A stretch of 64,000 bases of DNA from Drosophila pseudoobscura. Taxonomy: Eukaryota > Arthropoda > Insecta > Diptera > Drosophilidae. Numbering within the stretch: the first letter of the stretch is position 1; the number at the start of each line of letters is the position of its first letter. This document shows, piece by piece, positions 49,308-61,637 of the stretch. Below the pieces are notes generated by a model, which worked only from the letters and a program-made list of their open reading frames with translations, did not search any database and was not told the DNA's origin. The stretch covers positions 16,449,501 through 16,513,500 of the forward strand of contig NC_046680.1 of the NCBI RefSeq assembly GCF_009870125.1, written 5' to 3'. A program made the translations under genes and the position numbers.

Positions 49308-51796
49308 TGTATTTCTGTTTATCTATCTGATTTTCTTAGAGTTTGAAATGTGAATAAAATGATTTACTTGTAAAAGGCTTAACAAGCTAGTGTACTTTAA
49401 ATTTGGATATATCTCAAAACATACTAAATAAAATTGAGTAGAGCTCTGAGGTAAAACGATTAAATACGATCTAAAAGGTTTTTCCGATGAAAATATAACG
49501 CCCATACATTTCAATGGTACGCACTTTTCACAGGCTGGCTTTTCGCTGGTTTCAGGCAGTGTTCGAATTTTATTGAAAAGCTAAAGGGAAGCTCTCTGAA
49601 TTTAGCAATGCCTGGCCCAATATCAAAAGAATTATGGTTTATAGGCTAAATTACTGTTAATATAGAATATAGAATATATATATATATATATGATCTTTGG
49701 TTGATGAGAAAATGTTTATAATTTATAATACTGTTAATTTGTGCACTTTTCCAACTGAATCACAGCCAAACTGCATATTATTCAGATACAAGTTTATATT
49801 TCCAACCGCAAATTACAGTTTGCGTCGTTTTCATTTGTGCCACTGGAGCGGACCTTCGTGTGTGGCAAGTGGCAAGTGGCAAGGCGTATACGTTTCCTCT
49901 TCAATTTTGAATTCTGTCACACTTCTAATAAGCGCCTGCGGCTACGTTAAAAGCCACGCAAGGCTGGGCTGGGCCAAAACATGTGATTAAAAGAGGAAAG
50001 CGGAAAACACTATGGAAATTCAACCGCAAGTCTGAAGTGACAGAAGTGGCACATACACACACACAGACACACACAAAGGAGACTCCACTCCACTCGATGA
50101 TTGTGTGGCAACCGAGCGAAAGAAATCACTTGAAAAGCGCCTATAAATTGTGCTTCACACCCCAGTTCAAATAGGAATTATACGGGTAACAATGAAATTA
50201 AAGCCAGTCCTGAGTCTCCAGTCCCGAGTCCCGAGTTCGCGCGGGCCCGACGATGGGGCATGGGGCATGGGAACCGAGTGGGCGCTAGGCCACAAAAGGC
50301 AATGATAAGTGTCGGGAGCGGGGCCACCGGTAGGGGAAACTCAACGCGATCATAAATCTAGTGTGTAATAAATTTAAACAGCAAAATCATGCAAAAAGCA
50401 AAAGCAGGTTCTGGGCAGGGCTCACGCACAGTTCGAAGGACTCTGGACTCTGGACCCAGGCCCCAGGCCCCAGGAGCAAGGACGAAGGACTAGCTGGGTC
50501 GCTCGACAATGACTACACTTTAGCGGCAAATTTGTGCGCATTGTCGCCGTATTATTTGCTATTATTTATGCCTTTTCCACTATTTACTTCCTTTCTGAGC
50601 TCTCGCCACGCCATCCACTGGGCGGGTGGGGATATGCAAAAGTGGCCACTCCTTGGCCAGGACCACAGCAGGAAAATCCTCGCTCTCGTCCTCACCGGCC
50701 GACACTTATGGCGTGCTGAGCATTTGCGCTTGAGAGGCTTGCGTGGATTTTAAACATTTTCACACAACATTCTCGTATTTAGACGTCGCACATCAGCGCC
50801 GGTTCCACCCCAAACCCCGACCCGCGTCGGCGATAATGTACGGCCCCATAAGCCCAAAATAAAGGACACCGAAAGCGGACCGCTCACCAACAACATGCAA
50901 CAGCACACGCGACCCCAAAAAAAAAAGAAGAAAATCTGTGAAATGTAATTGTTACCATGAAAGCACGGCCCAGGCGCAGGATCTGGTTTTGACTGTGGCT
51001 CATGCAGAGCAGCTCCCCTGCACAGAAGGTTATACCCCCATTCGGTTAAGAGCATTTTAAGTAAGTTTGTGTTGTGGGTAAGGGAACGGCGAGGGGAATG
51101 GGAACCCCTCTCTGTGCCTCATTCGCAGTTTGATAATCGCCGTGCCAGGGCCAGGGCCGGGCCTGGGCCTGGGCCTGGGCCTGGTCTGCCATCACTGATA
51201 TACAAATTGGCTTTTGCAATGACTTTATATATTTTACGAGTTGCGGTCCTTTTTGGGGTAACGTCCTTTCGCTTTCCCCTCTCCTTACGAATGCTCATGT
51301 GAGTGGATACTCCGGCTGGGGCTGTTGCCGCCTCACTCTGATGCGATTATAAAGGAAAATTGATGCAGATAAAATTAATTGAATTCAAAAAGCCCAATCC
51401 ACTGCCCATTCCGCGCTGAAGTTTTTCCATTTTCTTGCACAGTGTCTGGGTCTTGGTTGTTGCTTTTCACGAATAGTTTTCCCCTGACTTCAAAACTGGG
51501 TCAGGCGGAAGGTAAATGGCAGCCGTACACCAAGCGGAACATTGTATTGCGGATTGCAGGCCCTGACATATGGTTCTTAATCGGGAACGGGAATCAAGTG
51601 GATTATAATTTTGTCACTTGTGTAGTCTGCCCAAGGAGGAAAGTAATTATTGCGAATCAATTAAAAATACAAGTTAAGTTCTTCTGAGAACTAGTTTCAC
51701 TTTTATTTCAATCGAAATTTAGGAAATTTAGTACATTCCAGGAAGAATAAAAGTCGTGCTATCTGAAGTTCCACATAATTCTGACCAACTCTGGAG
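49308..51796. other. Non-coding stretch
   Basis: No supported gene. It has a TA repeat at 49.67 kb, CA repeats at 50.05 kb and a GGGCCT-type hexamer array at 51.15-51.18 kb. Confidence 0.55.
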
Positions 51797-52100
51797 TTAT
51801 CTTATCACTGGGTTGCACAATAAAACGAAGTATCGCTAGAATATACGTTTCTTTCATAGATTACCGCTAAAAATAAAAGTTCCCAGATGTTTTTCTCTGG
51901 TATTCAAAAGGGAACCTTATAGGGGTTTTCCTTGGATGACTAACGACGAACAGACGAGGTTATCTTCATTTACAAGGTGTTACTCATCGCCATAGCCATA
52001 ATATTATGCCAATGTTTGCACTAGTTTATCGATTAGCAAGTTATACAAAGTAGATTAGATAGGACCTTATCTATATGAGTGGGGGGAACAGCTTTGATAA
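51797..52100. promoter_or_regulatory. GATA sites upstream of a small Cys-tailed gene
   Basis: WGATAR sites at 51797, 51802, 51960, 52057, 52067 and 52095: six in 300 bp just before the start codon at 52197. This is the same class of site as the cluster upstream of the related gene at 44154. Confidence 0.5.
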
Positions 52101-52196
52101 GCGCTGAAGCAGCTGTCGATTGGGATTTAGTTGGCCACAAGAGCTGGTTAGTATCGCACCTAAATTTTCGGAAGCAGAACACCAGAGCATACAAAT

Positions 52197-52367
52197 ATGC
52201 CACCACCGCACGGAGGACACGGAGGACCCGGAGGCCACGGAGGCCACGGTGGACATGGACATGGTGGACCACATCACGGCGGACATCACGGACCGCCGCA
52301 TCACCATGGTCCTCCCCATCACCACGGACCGCGTCGGCCCTGCTGCCTCTGTTGTACGATATCCTGA
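52197..52367 (+). CDS. 56-residue His/Gly/Pro-rich protein ending in CCTIS
   Basis: A single-exon frame from ATG 52197 to TGA 52367. Residues 1-45 are made of GGHGGHGG-, PHHGGHH- and PPHHHGP-type units, a His/Gly/Pro repeat that could bind zinc or copper. The end is RRPCCLCCTIS, so it finishes in a CaaX-type box (CTIS) after two Cys pairs. The tail matches that of the minus-strand gene at 43978 (CCCCTIM), although the bodies differ. AATAAA lies at 52402, 35 bp after the stop. Six GATA sites lie upstream. I recognise no named gene. It could be a CYSTM-like peptide or a lipidated metal-binding peptide. Confidence 0.85.
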   Translation: MPPPHGGHGGPGGHGGHGGHGHGGPHHGGHHGPPHHHGPPHHHGPRRPCCLCCTIS

Positions 52368-55300
52368 TGTGGGCAAGGAGTAGTTTTAATGATTCTCGTG
52401 AAATAAATCTGCCAGAAGCGGCTTTTGTATCTACATAACGACCATTTAAAGGTGCTTACTTTAATAATCAGACTAATTAGTGTAATCGAGTGCCTTGAGT
52501 GCCCTGAGTGCTGGGCAATTAATGGCTGTCTAATCCTAATGTGTCACCTCAAAAGGCTTTAAAACCTCAAAAGCCGCATGCCACACGGCCACGGCGGTTA
52601 CTCTCCCATACAAACGCGAGTCTTGGCATCTGTGAGTAGTACGTGTGTGTGTGTGTGTGTGTGTGCGTGTTTTGTTGCGTGTCGGATATGAGAGTGTGGG
52701 TGTGTGTGCGGGTGTGGGGCACGCATCGCATTTGGGGTCCGACGACTGACTGGCCGCCCCGTCTAATTTATAGCAGTCGAACAGTGCTGCTGCCGAAGAC
52801 CAGAAGACATACAAGTGCCATAAATTCTGGCAAAGGAACACATTATTTATACTGTCAACCGGTCTATATTTCGGTATAGTATTTCGGAACATTCCGGCAA
52901 GGGAAATGCGCACTCTCAGAGCCCTAACCGTAAATAAGTGCATTGCCGAGCAGCCGTTTGCCTCGATATAAGTCTTCATTAGCGGTTAAAAAGCTGACTG
53001 ACTGGCTGGTTGGCTGACCCACAAAGGCCTTAAGTCTCTGGATCCCACTCTGATTGGGGGGAAGGGACTCCTCGATTCTAGGGCAATGCGCCTGGTAATC
53101 GGCTACTTTTCTCCTTATAAGTATACGTATACGTATACATATACATACATATGTATATACTCTTATATTGAGCTGTCGCAGCCACAGAAGAAGCCACAGC
53201 GTTAAAGCCGGAAATGCCCAAACAGTAACAGCAACAACTATGGAAAGAAAAGCAACAACGCGGACGAGGAAAATGCTTAAAGTTCAAATTAAGCACAACA
53301 GCTGGCGAAAAATTGAATTGAAAGCAGAAGCAACAACAGCACCCCAGCCCCACCATTCAGCCCAACAACCCCACACGCCCCCCAAGGCATATTCACGACA
53401 ACGGGGAAAAAACAGCGAAGAGAAAACAGTCAAGGGAAAATCTGTAAGAAGGGAAAAACCCGAAGCACACTTTCAGGCGATGAGGCAAGGAAATAAACCA
53501 AGTTGCCGCTTGCTTCGTACCCAACAGCTGGCAGAGCACCGACTCTCTGGAGAGAGAACGAGTGTGGCAGGCGCTCTCTGCGAAGAGAGAGTCCTGGACT
53601 GCGAGAGCGGGCACACTGGCGCCAATGTGTTGCACGGCGTTCAGCTTGGGTACTAAAGCCACGCATGTGCCACAATATTGAGTGGAATGCAAAATCACAC
53701 AGTACTTGCGACCATCAGAGGTTTTGGTTTAGTCCTACGAGGCATGTCCAGTGGATGCCAATAAATGGGAGCAGCCGTTGCTCCAATCCCCCCCGAAGTA
53801 CGACACCAATGAAAGGCGTCTTATCGAACTCTTTGGAAATGTTATTGTTCTATAATTAGAATCTGCTTTGATAAGTGAATGGAATACTGAAATGAGGCCC
53901 ATGAAGTAGACAGCATTTTAGACGTCAGACCTTTTCCTAATCCTCTGACAACTCATTTTCCTGTGCAAAGTTTTTTCTAATGGTTTTTTGTAGCATTCTT
54001 GAAGTGTAATTGTTCTTCCTGCATCATTTCCTTTCCCGTGCTTCACATTCACTTTTACAATGAACTAAAAGTGGCTGCCACTAATGCTCTGGCATTATCC
54101 GAGAGTACGTAATTACATATGCAACTACTTGCGTTGTCTGGGATACCGTGAGAGGAGGTTTCCGCTTTCCTTGTTGCGATGGCAGTTCCAGTGCATAAAT
54201 TATATTAGGCCAAAGTGCAAGCAGAGTTATGTGTATGTGCAACATAAACCTTGCCACTAAGCGACTCACCAGACGGACTTTAGTTTGTTGAAGAGATTAA
54301 CGCCTTCATTTAGTTTTTTATGCCACACTCATACACCCATAGACATCCGCATACACATACACATGCTTATGACACTAAGCCGTCTGGGAGGAGCATGAAA
54401 AACAAACTGCAACGGAAGCTGGAGCTGGGGTACCTCATTCCCATCCTAGGAGGCAGTTCCATCTTTCTCCGCCTCTGCCACTTTTTGGGTGCGAGCGCTA
54501 TATGGCGTACATGGCGGCCACTCCACTGTCGAGTACAGTGACAATAATACTCATAAGCGCCACAACAGCTAGAGGAGGGGCGCAGCAGATGTTGGATGGA
54601 GCTGGAGAACGGTACGGATCAAATGGGACCGCTCGGAGAAGGTGCGAAAGATAGTGGAATGTGTGTGTGAATGCGGGCGGGAGGTGGCACGGAACGGCAG
54701 TGTCTGTTAATGATAATGATGACAGTCTGTCGCTGGCTTTGCTGCACTTGCACTCTTTATGCCGACGCTGGAGGACTCTCGGCGCGCTAGTTAAAGTTTT
54801 AATTTGGCATATTATAGTGGCTGAAGTGGCACAGCAGGTGCTCGTTAAATATGCCCACAGAAACACATGGCATTAGAGCCCGTCCGGAGCATCCACACGG
54901 CATCCGCAAACACAGAGGGCAAAGAAAACAAAAAAGAAAAAACTACGGGAACCTCAGAAGAGTCTGGAGACTTATGGCATTGAACTTAGGGGGCGGGCGG
55001 GCTGGCTTTTCACTCCAAGTGGTTGTGTATCGACACGCTCGAGTGGCTCTAAATGAATAGTTGAAGTGGCGCTGCAACCAGATGGATGTTGCAACATTAT
55101 AAATCACATTTTCATGGGAGCATTATGGGGATAATTATCAGAAAACCGAAACTTTACGACTTATAAATCGTTTTAAAGGTTTCACCAAAAATCTCAAACG
55201 AAAATGAATCATATTAGCACAATGATTGGGGTTTTTCATAATAGTTCTATAATAATTGCAGTGCAAATTAAATGATAGAGGTACACACAGAAATCTAGAT

Positions 55301-58300
55301 GATTGCCCAGCAAACTCTCGTATCTGTAGTTCAATTAAAAATATCTTGAACCTGAATAAATTTCTGTTTGTATAGATGTAAGCATATATTAGAATCTGGA
55401 ACACTTAATTATAAAACAGTAAATATTTAACTCATCGTAATCTGCACCTAAATCTGGCTGTTCACGACTCGGAGGCTAAATATACCGTATGTACATATAT
55501 ACCCAGTGGGAAGTTAAGTACACTTTAACTGTGGCATTAAACCAGCTGACAGAAAGAAAAAGTTACAGTTTAGCAGTGTGTTGTTAATTGGGTATATTTG
55601 ATGGTTATTTTCCATGATTTGCTTCTCTCATCCATGCCGATCGGGAAGTGAATCCCCTGCCTAGAATGTTCACTTCCCTGCCACACAGTCACGTAGTTGG
55701 GGGGGGAGCAGATTTATGGCCAACGATAAGCGGGGGCAAGAAGACAGCCGCAGTAATTGACTCGTATAACGATAGGCACGATAAAAACTTCTACTTCGTA
55801 TAACTCGTTATGTGTGAAGGCCCCGCAGCGACGCGTCGCTCCGCACTTTGGCAGATGAGGTGATCATAGATACGAGTTCCTACGGCCACAGCCCCAAACC
55901 CCAGCCCAGAGTCCACTCTGGCTATCAATGTTCTTTCGGCTCCTAGCTGGATACATTAGGCAAATTATTTGCAACTTTCCGCCACCATTGAATGTAAAAC
56001 AGCGAAAGGAAGGGCGAGACAAGGAGGATGGAAGTTTTTTGGCAAAGCATTTCAATTCAATCAAACACGCCCCCACACACTTCTTCTGGCAATACACATA
56101 CTCCCCATTGGGTCCACACATGCTGGCATTTAAATAAAAATAAACAGGCAAAAGGAAATTCTTTGAAACACTTTTAAGCATCATTACATTAGCAAATTTC
56201 ACCGATTTCGGGGGGGTTTGGTGAATTCGATTGAGCCGAAGGATTCTGGGAAATCTCTCTTTCTTTGTGGACGTCTGGAATTGGAAAAGATTGGCATGTG
56301 TGCGTTGTGTGGGTGTAGGTATGGGTGTGGCAGAATAACAATACTCACATTATATCAATGAAAAGCTCTTCTCTTGTGCTCTGTCTCCGTTCTCTTTCGA
56401 TTTTCTAATTTCCATTTGAGGAAATTGCAGAAAATGTAATTATTGGCGAGACCGCTGACAGGACCAACACGTGAACTGTTGGCCAACATTTGGTGTAATT
56501 GTCGTTATAATAAATAACATCAACTGTCCGACCCCTGACACTTGACATCAACTGCAACGGAAGCGGCAACAGCAACAGCAACAGGAGAAGCAAAAAAATA
56601 AGCTTACTGCCAAAGACCGAGCCCGGATCCGACTCTGGGTGCATGCAAAGTGCCAGAAAAACAGTTGCCACTGCCGCATATTTCAAATGCGGACACATGT
56701 AAAAATGCTAAAGCGCTGATAAGGACATTAACATTTGCCCCAAACAGAGGGCTGTGGACTAAGGGGTGGGAAGAGCTTCCTTCCGTATGCGAAACATCAA
56801 AAAAAAGCGGAAAAACCTTCACCGTCACCCCGTCGCTTTTGACACGCAAATTTATAACGGCAGCAGCAGGCAACAAAAACTTGTGGCCAAAACACACAAA
56901 AACTCCCACCCCTCCGCATTGGTGGATCCGCAGAAAGGGAGGGAAGGAGTAGCACAAATTTGAACGCATACAAATGCAATTTAAATTTACTTATTTAGAA
57001 CCCCCGGGAATTCCAAATTATTTGCCTTTTCACGCAAATTTAGCGACCATTTTTCTAGCAGAAATACGCCAAACAAAACAACAAAGTGGAGCCCAGACAG
57101 GTGGGCCTCAGCCATTGGGGGGGCTCGCATAGTTGGGCAGCGGGCCCTCCCCATAGACATCCCCACTGACATGTGCTTCCCCAGACCGATATTTGGGCGC
57201 AACTTTTTCCAACTCTGTTTTTTTTTTTTTGTGAGTGGGGGGTAGCGATTAGAAAATGCTTTTCCCCGAGCAAAAGTAACCCAAAGACTCTGACAAATGC
57301 TCTTTGGCTGGGATATTTCTGCTCTTGTTGCTGCCTCTGTGGTGATTAATGACGTCGAAAGCTGAGCCGGCGTTTTCCGTGGGATGGCGCTGGCTCGAGG
57401 TTCGTGGCTGGTGGCTGAGTGGGAGCCTGCTGTGTGGGGCGCTGGGGATGCTCTGGCAGCTTAATTTAAAATGAAAATTGTACTTAATTTCCAGCTAGAG
57501 AGGGTGGAGCGAGTAGGGGGGAGTTGTACACACAACTTCGTAGACTGATTATGTTTTTCAAGTTTGGTTTTCAACTCTCCAGCAAATATCCTGTGGAAGG
57601 CATTAAAGGTCATCCGTAACTCAACTTCATTGCAGCTCCTTGAAAGAGAAAGAGCTCAAAAAATATAACATCTTGTTATAGAAAATATCCGAAAATATCT
57701 TTTTTAATACTCCTCTTTTATGATAAAGTTTTTAGGTTTCAGAAAATTGTGGTTTCGTAAACTGGATCTCTTAGACAAATACGAACCGTCAATCTTGCCT
57801 GGCATAGAGTTTGTCATTCGTGGCGAGTGTCCCTGCCGCAGGCAAATTGAATTAAGATTACCACACGAGGATTTCAAAGAATTTCCAGAAAAGTCAAACA
57901 AGCTTTAGTTTATTATTATTATTGCGTGAGGGAAAAGTTTCGACCGCAGCTGGAAAGGGCAAGAGGAAGGGGAAGATGTGTGAGTCAGAGGAGATGAAAC
58001 ATTTTCAATCGCAATCTTAAGGTTTATTTCTTTTGCGCCAAAGCTACTTTATTTTGACAGCAGACAAACAAATGTCAGAATTGAAATTAAAAGGAAAGCA
58101 GCGACAGGCAGCAGCCGTCAGTGGAAAACTTGTGAAAAACACGCCCAACCCGAAGAATAAAGCCAAGTCGGAGAGGCAGAGGTAGTGGTAGAGGTGGAGG
58201 GGAGGTGACCGCAGTACGCAGTCCCAATCAGGAACTCCAGCTCCGTCCTGGGGGCCGACACCGACCCCTCCTCCCGTCCATCACCGCCCGCCCATACGCA

Positions 58301-59167
58301 TTGCCTGGCTGACTTTCTTGCATTCCCGTGTTGGATCTGCTCCTTTCTGTGGTGTGGCTTGCTTTTCCGTTCTGTTTTTTTTTCTTTTTACATTTCACAC
58401 AGCGTGAAATTTTCTAAATGTCATTTTGCTGTCATCTCGTGGATAATAAGATTACAACTACGATGAAATAATAGGATTCAAATGAAAAAACTTTGCCGTC
58501 GTCTGTCTCCTTTTGCGCGTCTCAACTTTCAATACGAGAGCTACACCTCCACTGCGATATATATCTGGATCTGACTTGCTGACTCGCTGACTCTCCGACT
58601 CAGTGTTCAAAAATGGAACGGGGCGCTGTCGGTGGGTCTGGGATTGGGATTGGGATTTAGCAGCAGCTGGAATGGGGCACAGCGGAAAGTTTCTGTTGCG
58701 ACTGTTGATAGAGTGCCGCGATAATGAGTGAACAGCGACAGAGAGCAACTCCCTCTCCCTGTTCCTCTCCATCGCCAACTCCTACTCCTAGCCGACCTAT
58801 GATCTTGAGACCACTTCCATGTCTGTGCCATGTCTATGTTCTATTTATATAATTGATTCGATTCCCCATCGCGGACCGTCTTGCGCACTGTGGTTTAATG
58901 AACCATGCTTTCATGGACCTGGACCTGGGCCTGGGCCTGGTCGGAGTCTGCGTAGCCCCGGGCCAAAGACCGATGAAAGTACTTACCAAGATGTGGCAAA
59001 CAAAGCCAAGCCTCGCGAATCGCAAAAAAGAACGAGTCGAGGCAAAACCAAACAAAACCAAAACAAAACCTAAACCAAAACAGAAACCATCATCAGCTGG
59101 CTTAGATGGATCACTGCCGGGGGCCATAAGCACAGAGAAACCGGCTCTCATTACCGGTGGATTCGGG
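52368..59167. other. Long non-coding stretch
   Basis: No supported gene in 6.8 kb. It has a GT repeat (52.64 kb), alternating GTATAC units (53.12-53.16 kb), a GGGCCT hexamer near 58.92 kb and an AAAACC-rich run at 59.04-59.09 kb. It could be intergenic DNA or a large intron. Confidence 0.5.
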
Positions 59168-59175
59168 TATAAAAG
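59168..59175 (+). promoter_or_regulatory. TATA box of Obp56a
   Basis: TATAAAAG, 34 bp before an initiator-like TCAGAA (start about 59202) and 70 bp before the start codon. Confidence 0.75.
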
Positions 59176-59237
59176 ACGCCAGCGCGGCCCAGACTGGCAT
59201 CAGAACCCATCCAACGTTCTAGCAAGTCATTCGAAAT

Positions 59238-59719
59238 ATGAACTCCTACTTTGTGATCGCTTTGAGTGCTGTGTTCGTGGCTTTGGCCCTGGGCTCGGTA
59301 AGTCTGAAGTCCAGAGACTCCTCGCATTCTTAGTTGAGAAATTAAATTTGAATATCCAATTGCAGCCCCTCGACCTGAATGACGAACAGAAGGCTCTGGC
59401 CAAGCAGCATGGCGAGCAGTGCTCCCAGGAACTGAATCTGACCGAGGAGGAGAAAGCCAAGGTGAAGGCCAAGGACTTCAAGAATCCCACAGAGAACATC
59501 AAGTGCTTCGCCAACTGCTTCTTCGAAAAGGTCGGCACCCTGAAGGACGGCAAAATCCAGGAAGACGTTGTCCTCGAGAAGCTGGGCTCCTTCATCGGTG
59601 AGGAGAAGACCAAGGCGGCCCTGGACAAGTGCCGCACCATCGAAGGTGACAACAAATGTGATAGGGCAGTCAAGCTGCACGCGTGCTTCGAGGAGTTCAA
59701 GCCCCAAGCTAAGGCTTAA
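59238..59719 (+). CDS. Obp56a: Odorant-binding protein 56a
   Basis: Exon 1 is 59238-59297 and exon 2 is 59366-59719, joined in phase 0 (TCG|GTAAGT, TTGCAG|CCC), giving 137 residues. It is a secreted carrier of small hydrophobic ligands in sensillar lymph or other fluids. The signal peptide is residues 1-20 (MNSYFVIALSAVFVALALGS). The mature part has the six classic cysteines with spacing C-x27-C-x3-C-x37-C-x8-C-x8-C, which fits the PBP/GOBP fold with three disulfides. The helical core KCFANCFFEKVGTLKDG matches D. melanogaster Obp56a as I remember it. It has its own TATA box and is tail to tail with Obp56b, 271 bp apart. Confidence 0.93.
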
Positions 59720-59990
59720 ACTAGATCAAAAAATATGAATTCTGGCAAAAAGTGATTGGTTTGTGTAGAGCAGTGAATAAGATAACTATTTGAATACACG
59801 ATTTGTCAGAGAAACCTTCCTGTTTGATATCTTAAGTGGGGGGAAATGCCCTGAACAGAACAAAAACCCGCGCTCAAAAAGCTCATCATCCAGTTTCCAG
59901 ATTTTGATTTGCATGATTTTACATACATTTAAAGCGGCGCACCGAAACATACTTTATTATGTGATATTTACTCATGAGACAGCACACTAT

Positions 59991-60473
59991 TTAGGCCTTG
60001 GCTCCCTTCACCACACACCTCTCAAAGTTGTATACGAAATCGCAGGTGGTGGCCGCCTTGGAGGCGCCACAGCTGGTCAGCAGAGCCTTGACCTTATCGC
60101 TAGCCAGGCTGCTGAAGCGGAGCTGCGCGAACTTCATGATCATGTCGTTGATGGGCTTGGAGTCAGCGGTGAGCATGCCCAACTTTTTGTAGAGGCAGCT
60201 GTGGTAGCACTTGACGGCCTCCGAGGGATTGGCCACCTCTTTGTCCGTGGTAAGCAGCGCAGCCTCGGCAGCTCCTATTTTCAGCTCCTTGATGCAGGAC
60301 TCCTGATTCTGCTTAAAGGCGGCCAGATCCGCGGCGCTCTGGGACTGTAAAGATACGCCTTTAGATAGAAGAAATGATTCCAGGACAATCACTCAGGCTT
60401 GGGTACTCACTGCCACCGGCTCGTAAAGAGCAAGTCCAAGGATCAGTGCTATCACCAAACAATTCGCGTTCAT
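59991..60473 (-). CDS. Obp56b: Odorant-binding protein 56b
   Basis: Exon 1 is 60473-60411 and exon 2 is 60344-59991, phase 0 (GCA|GTGAGT, TTACAG|TCC), giving 138 residues. Signal peptide: MNANCLVIALILGLALYEP. The six cysteines are spaced C-x28-C-x3-C-x41-C-x8-C-x8-C, so the classic PBP/GOBP fold is intact (VKCYHSCLYKKLGML; CDFVYNFERC). The name is assigned by position between Obp56a and the long Obp56c-like gene and by family, not by full alignment. A TATA-like TATTTAAG lies at 60525-60532 on the minus strand, and AATAAA at about 59953. Confidence 0.85.
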
Positions 60474-61637
60474 CTCGATGGAATGTCGTCTTCTGTCTAA
60501 CCAAATTTTGTCCGCCCAAAGCGGCTTAAATAGGTAGATGACAGAGCCATTTTCTATCGCTAAATTAAACCAATTTAGTTATTAACACACTATTATTCAA
60601 TTTAAAAAAGAATCCAATGTTTTCATTTCTTGGTAATCATCATCGCTTGAATTAATCTTTCGGGTCAGTGGCTATAATTTTCGCTTTATTTAATTTCAAT
60701 GGTTGCAATTTTAAAGTCTCGATTATTTTTTGTTAATTGTTTGTGTGTCTGTTGGGGGTTTTTAATATATTTAAGTGCTGCTTGGCTATAAAAATAGCAA
60801 ATAAATAAATATAGCTCGATATGGATATAGCTATGAATCAATATAGGATTGGGTTTTTTATTTTTCTTCTGGCGACAGAATCATTAAACAGCAATCAAAG
60901 TCCTGCGGCCATTGCTCCCTCTTCCCCCCCATCCTTGGGAGCATTGTTGTATACATGTGTTTGTATTATGGGTCAACTTTGCCGAGCCTGAAAATATTTA
61001 CTACTAAAAGAATTCTAAATTTTTATTGCAGATCAGAAATAAACCAAAACACATGAAGGTAACTACACGAATTTTACATGGACTCTACACAAAAATGATT
61101 TCTAGTCCAAGCCCCAAAAATATACTTCAAAGCTCCATAAGGCATTCCTTACATATTCAACCCTAAAAGTATTATATATACGATGGAGACGACCTCTCCT
61201 GATGTGCAAATGTATATAGTATGTACATATGTATATAATTGAGTATTATAGATTTTTATATTATATATACCGATCGGTTAACGGGATTGAAAGAAGCAAA
61301 ATTTTATTGTCTGGTTCTGATAGAGAACGAAAAACGTATTGAATCACCAGAAAAGTATACACTAAATGGCGGCTATCGTTTGGATATATGTATAAAATAT
61401 AACATATAACATATACAGTATATATTTTATTAAACAATCTTAAAATGAGCTCGGATCTTAAAGTGTCAGTTTCGAAGCAAGTCTGTTTCATTTTATTTAA
61501 TTTCTCAAGCGTTTTTATAATATTTATATACCTGCTTTTCAGGCTGAAATGTTAAGAGATTATTTCTTTGGACAAGTAAGAACAAACTGATTAAATATTA
61601 GAGACCCCTAGTATACCCTGTAGATACGTTTGAAGAT
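60474..61637. other. Intergenic stretch between Obp genes
   Basis: It contains the Obp56b promoter (TATTTAAG at 60525) and the 3' flank of the next gene. The rest is AT-rich with TATA-type repeats at 61.14-61.43 kb. No coding sequence is seen. Confidence 0.65.

Noticed and set aside
58853-59719. 288-codon plus frame that runs into Obp56a
   Set aside because: It reads through the promoter, exon 1 in the wrong frame and the intron; only exon 2 is real and belongs to Obp56a.
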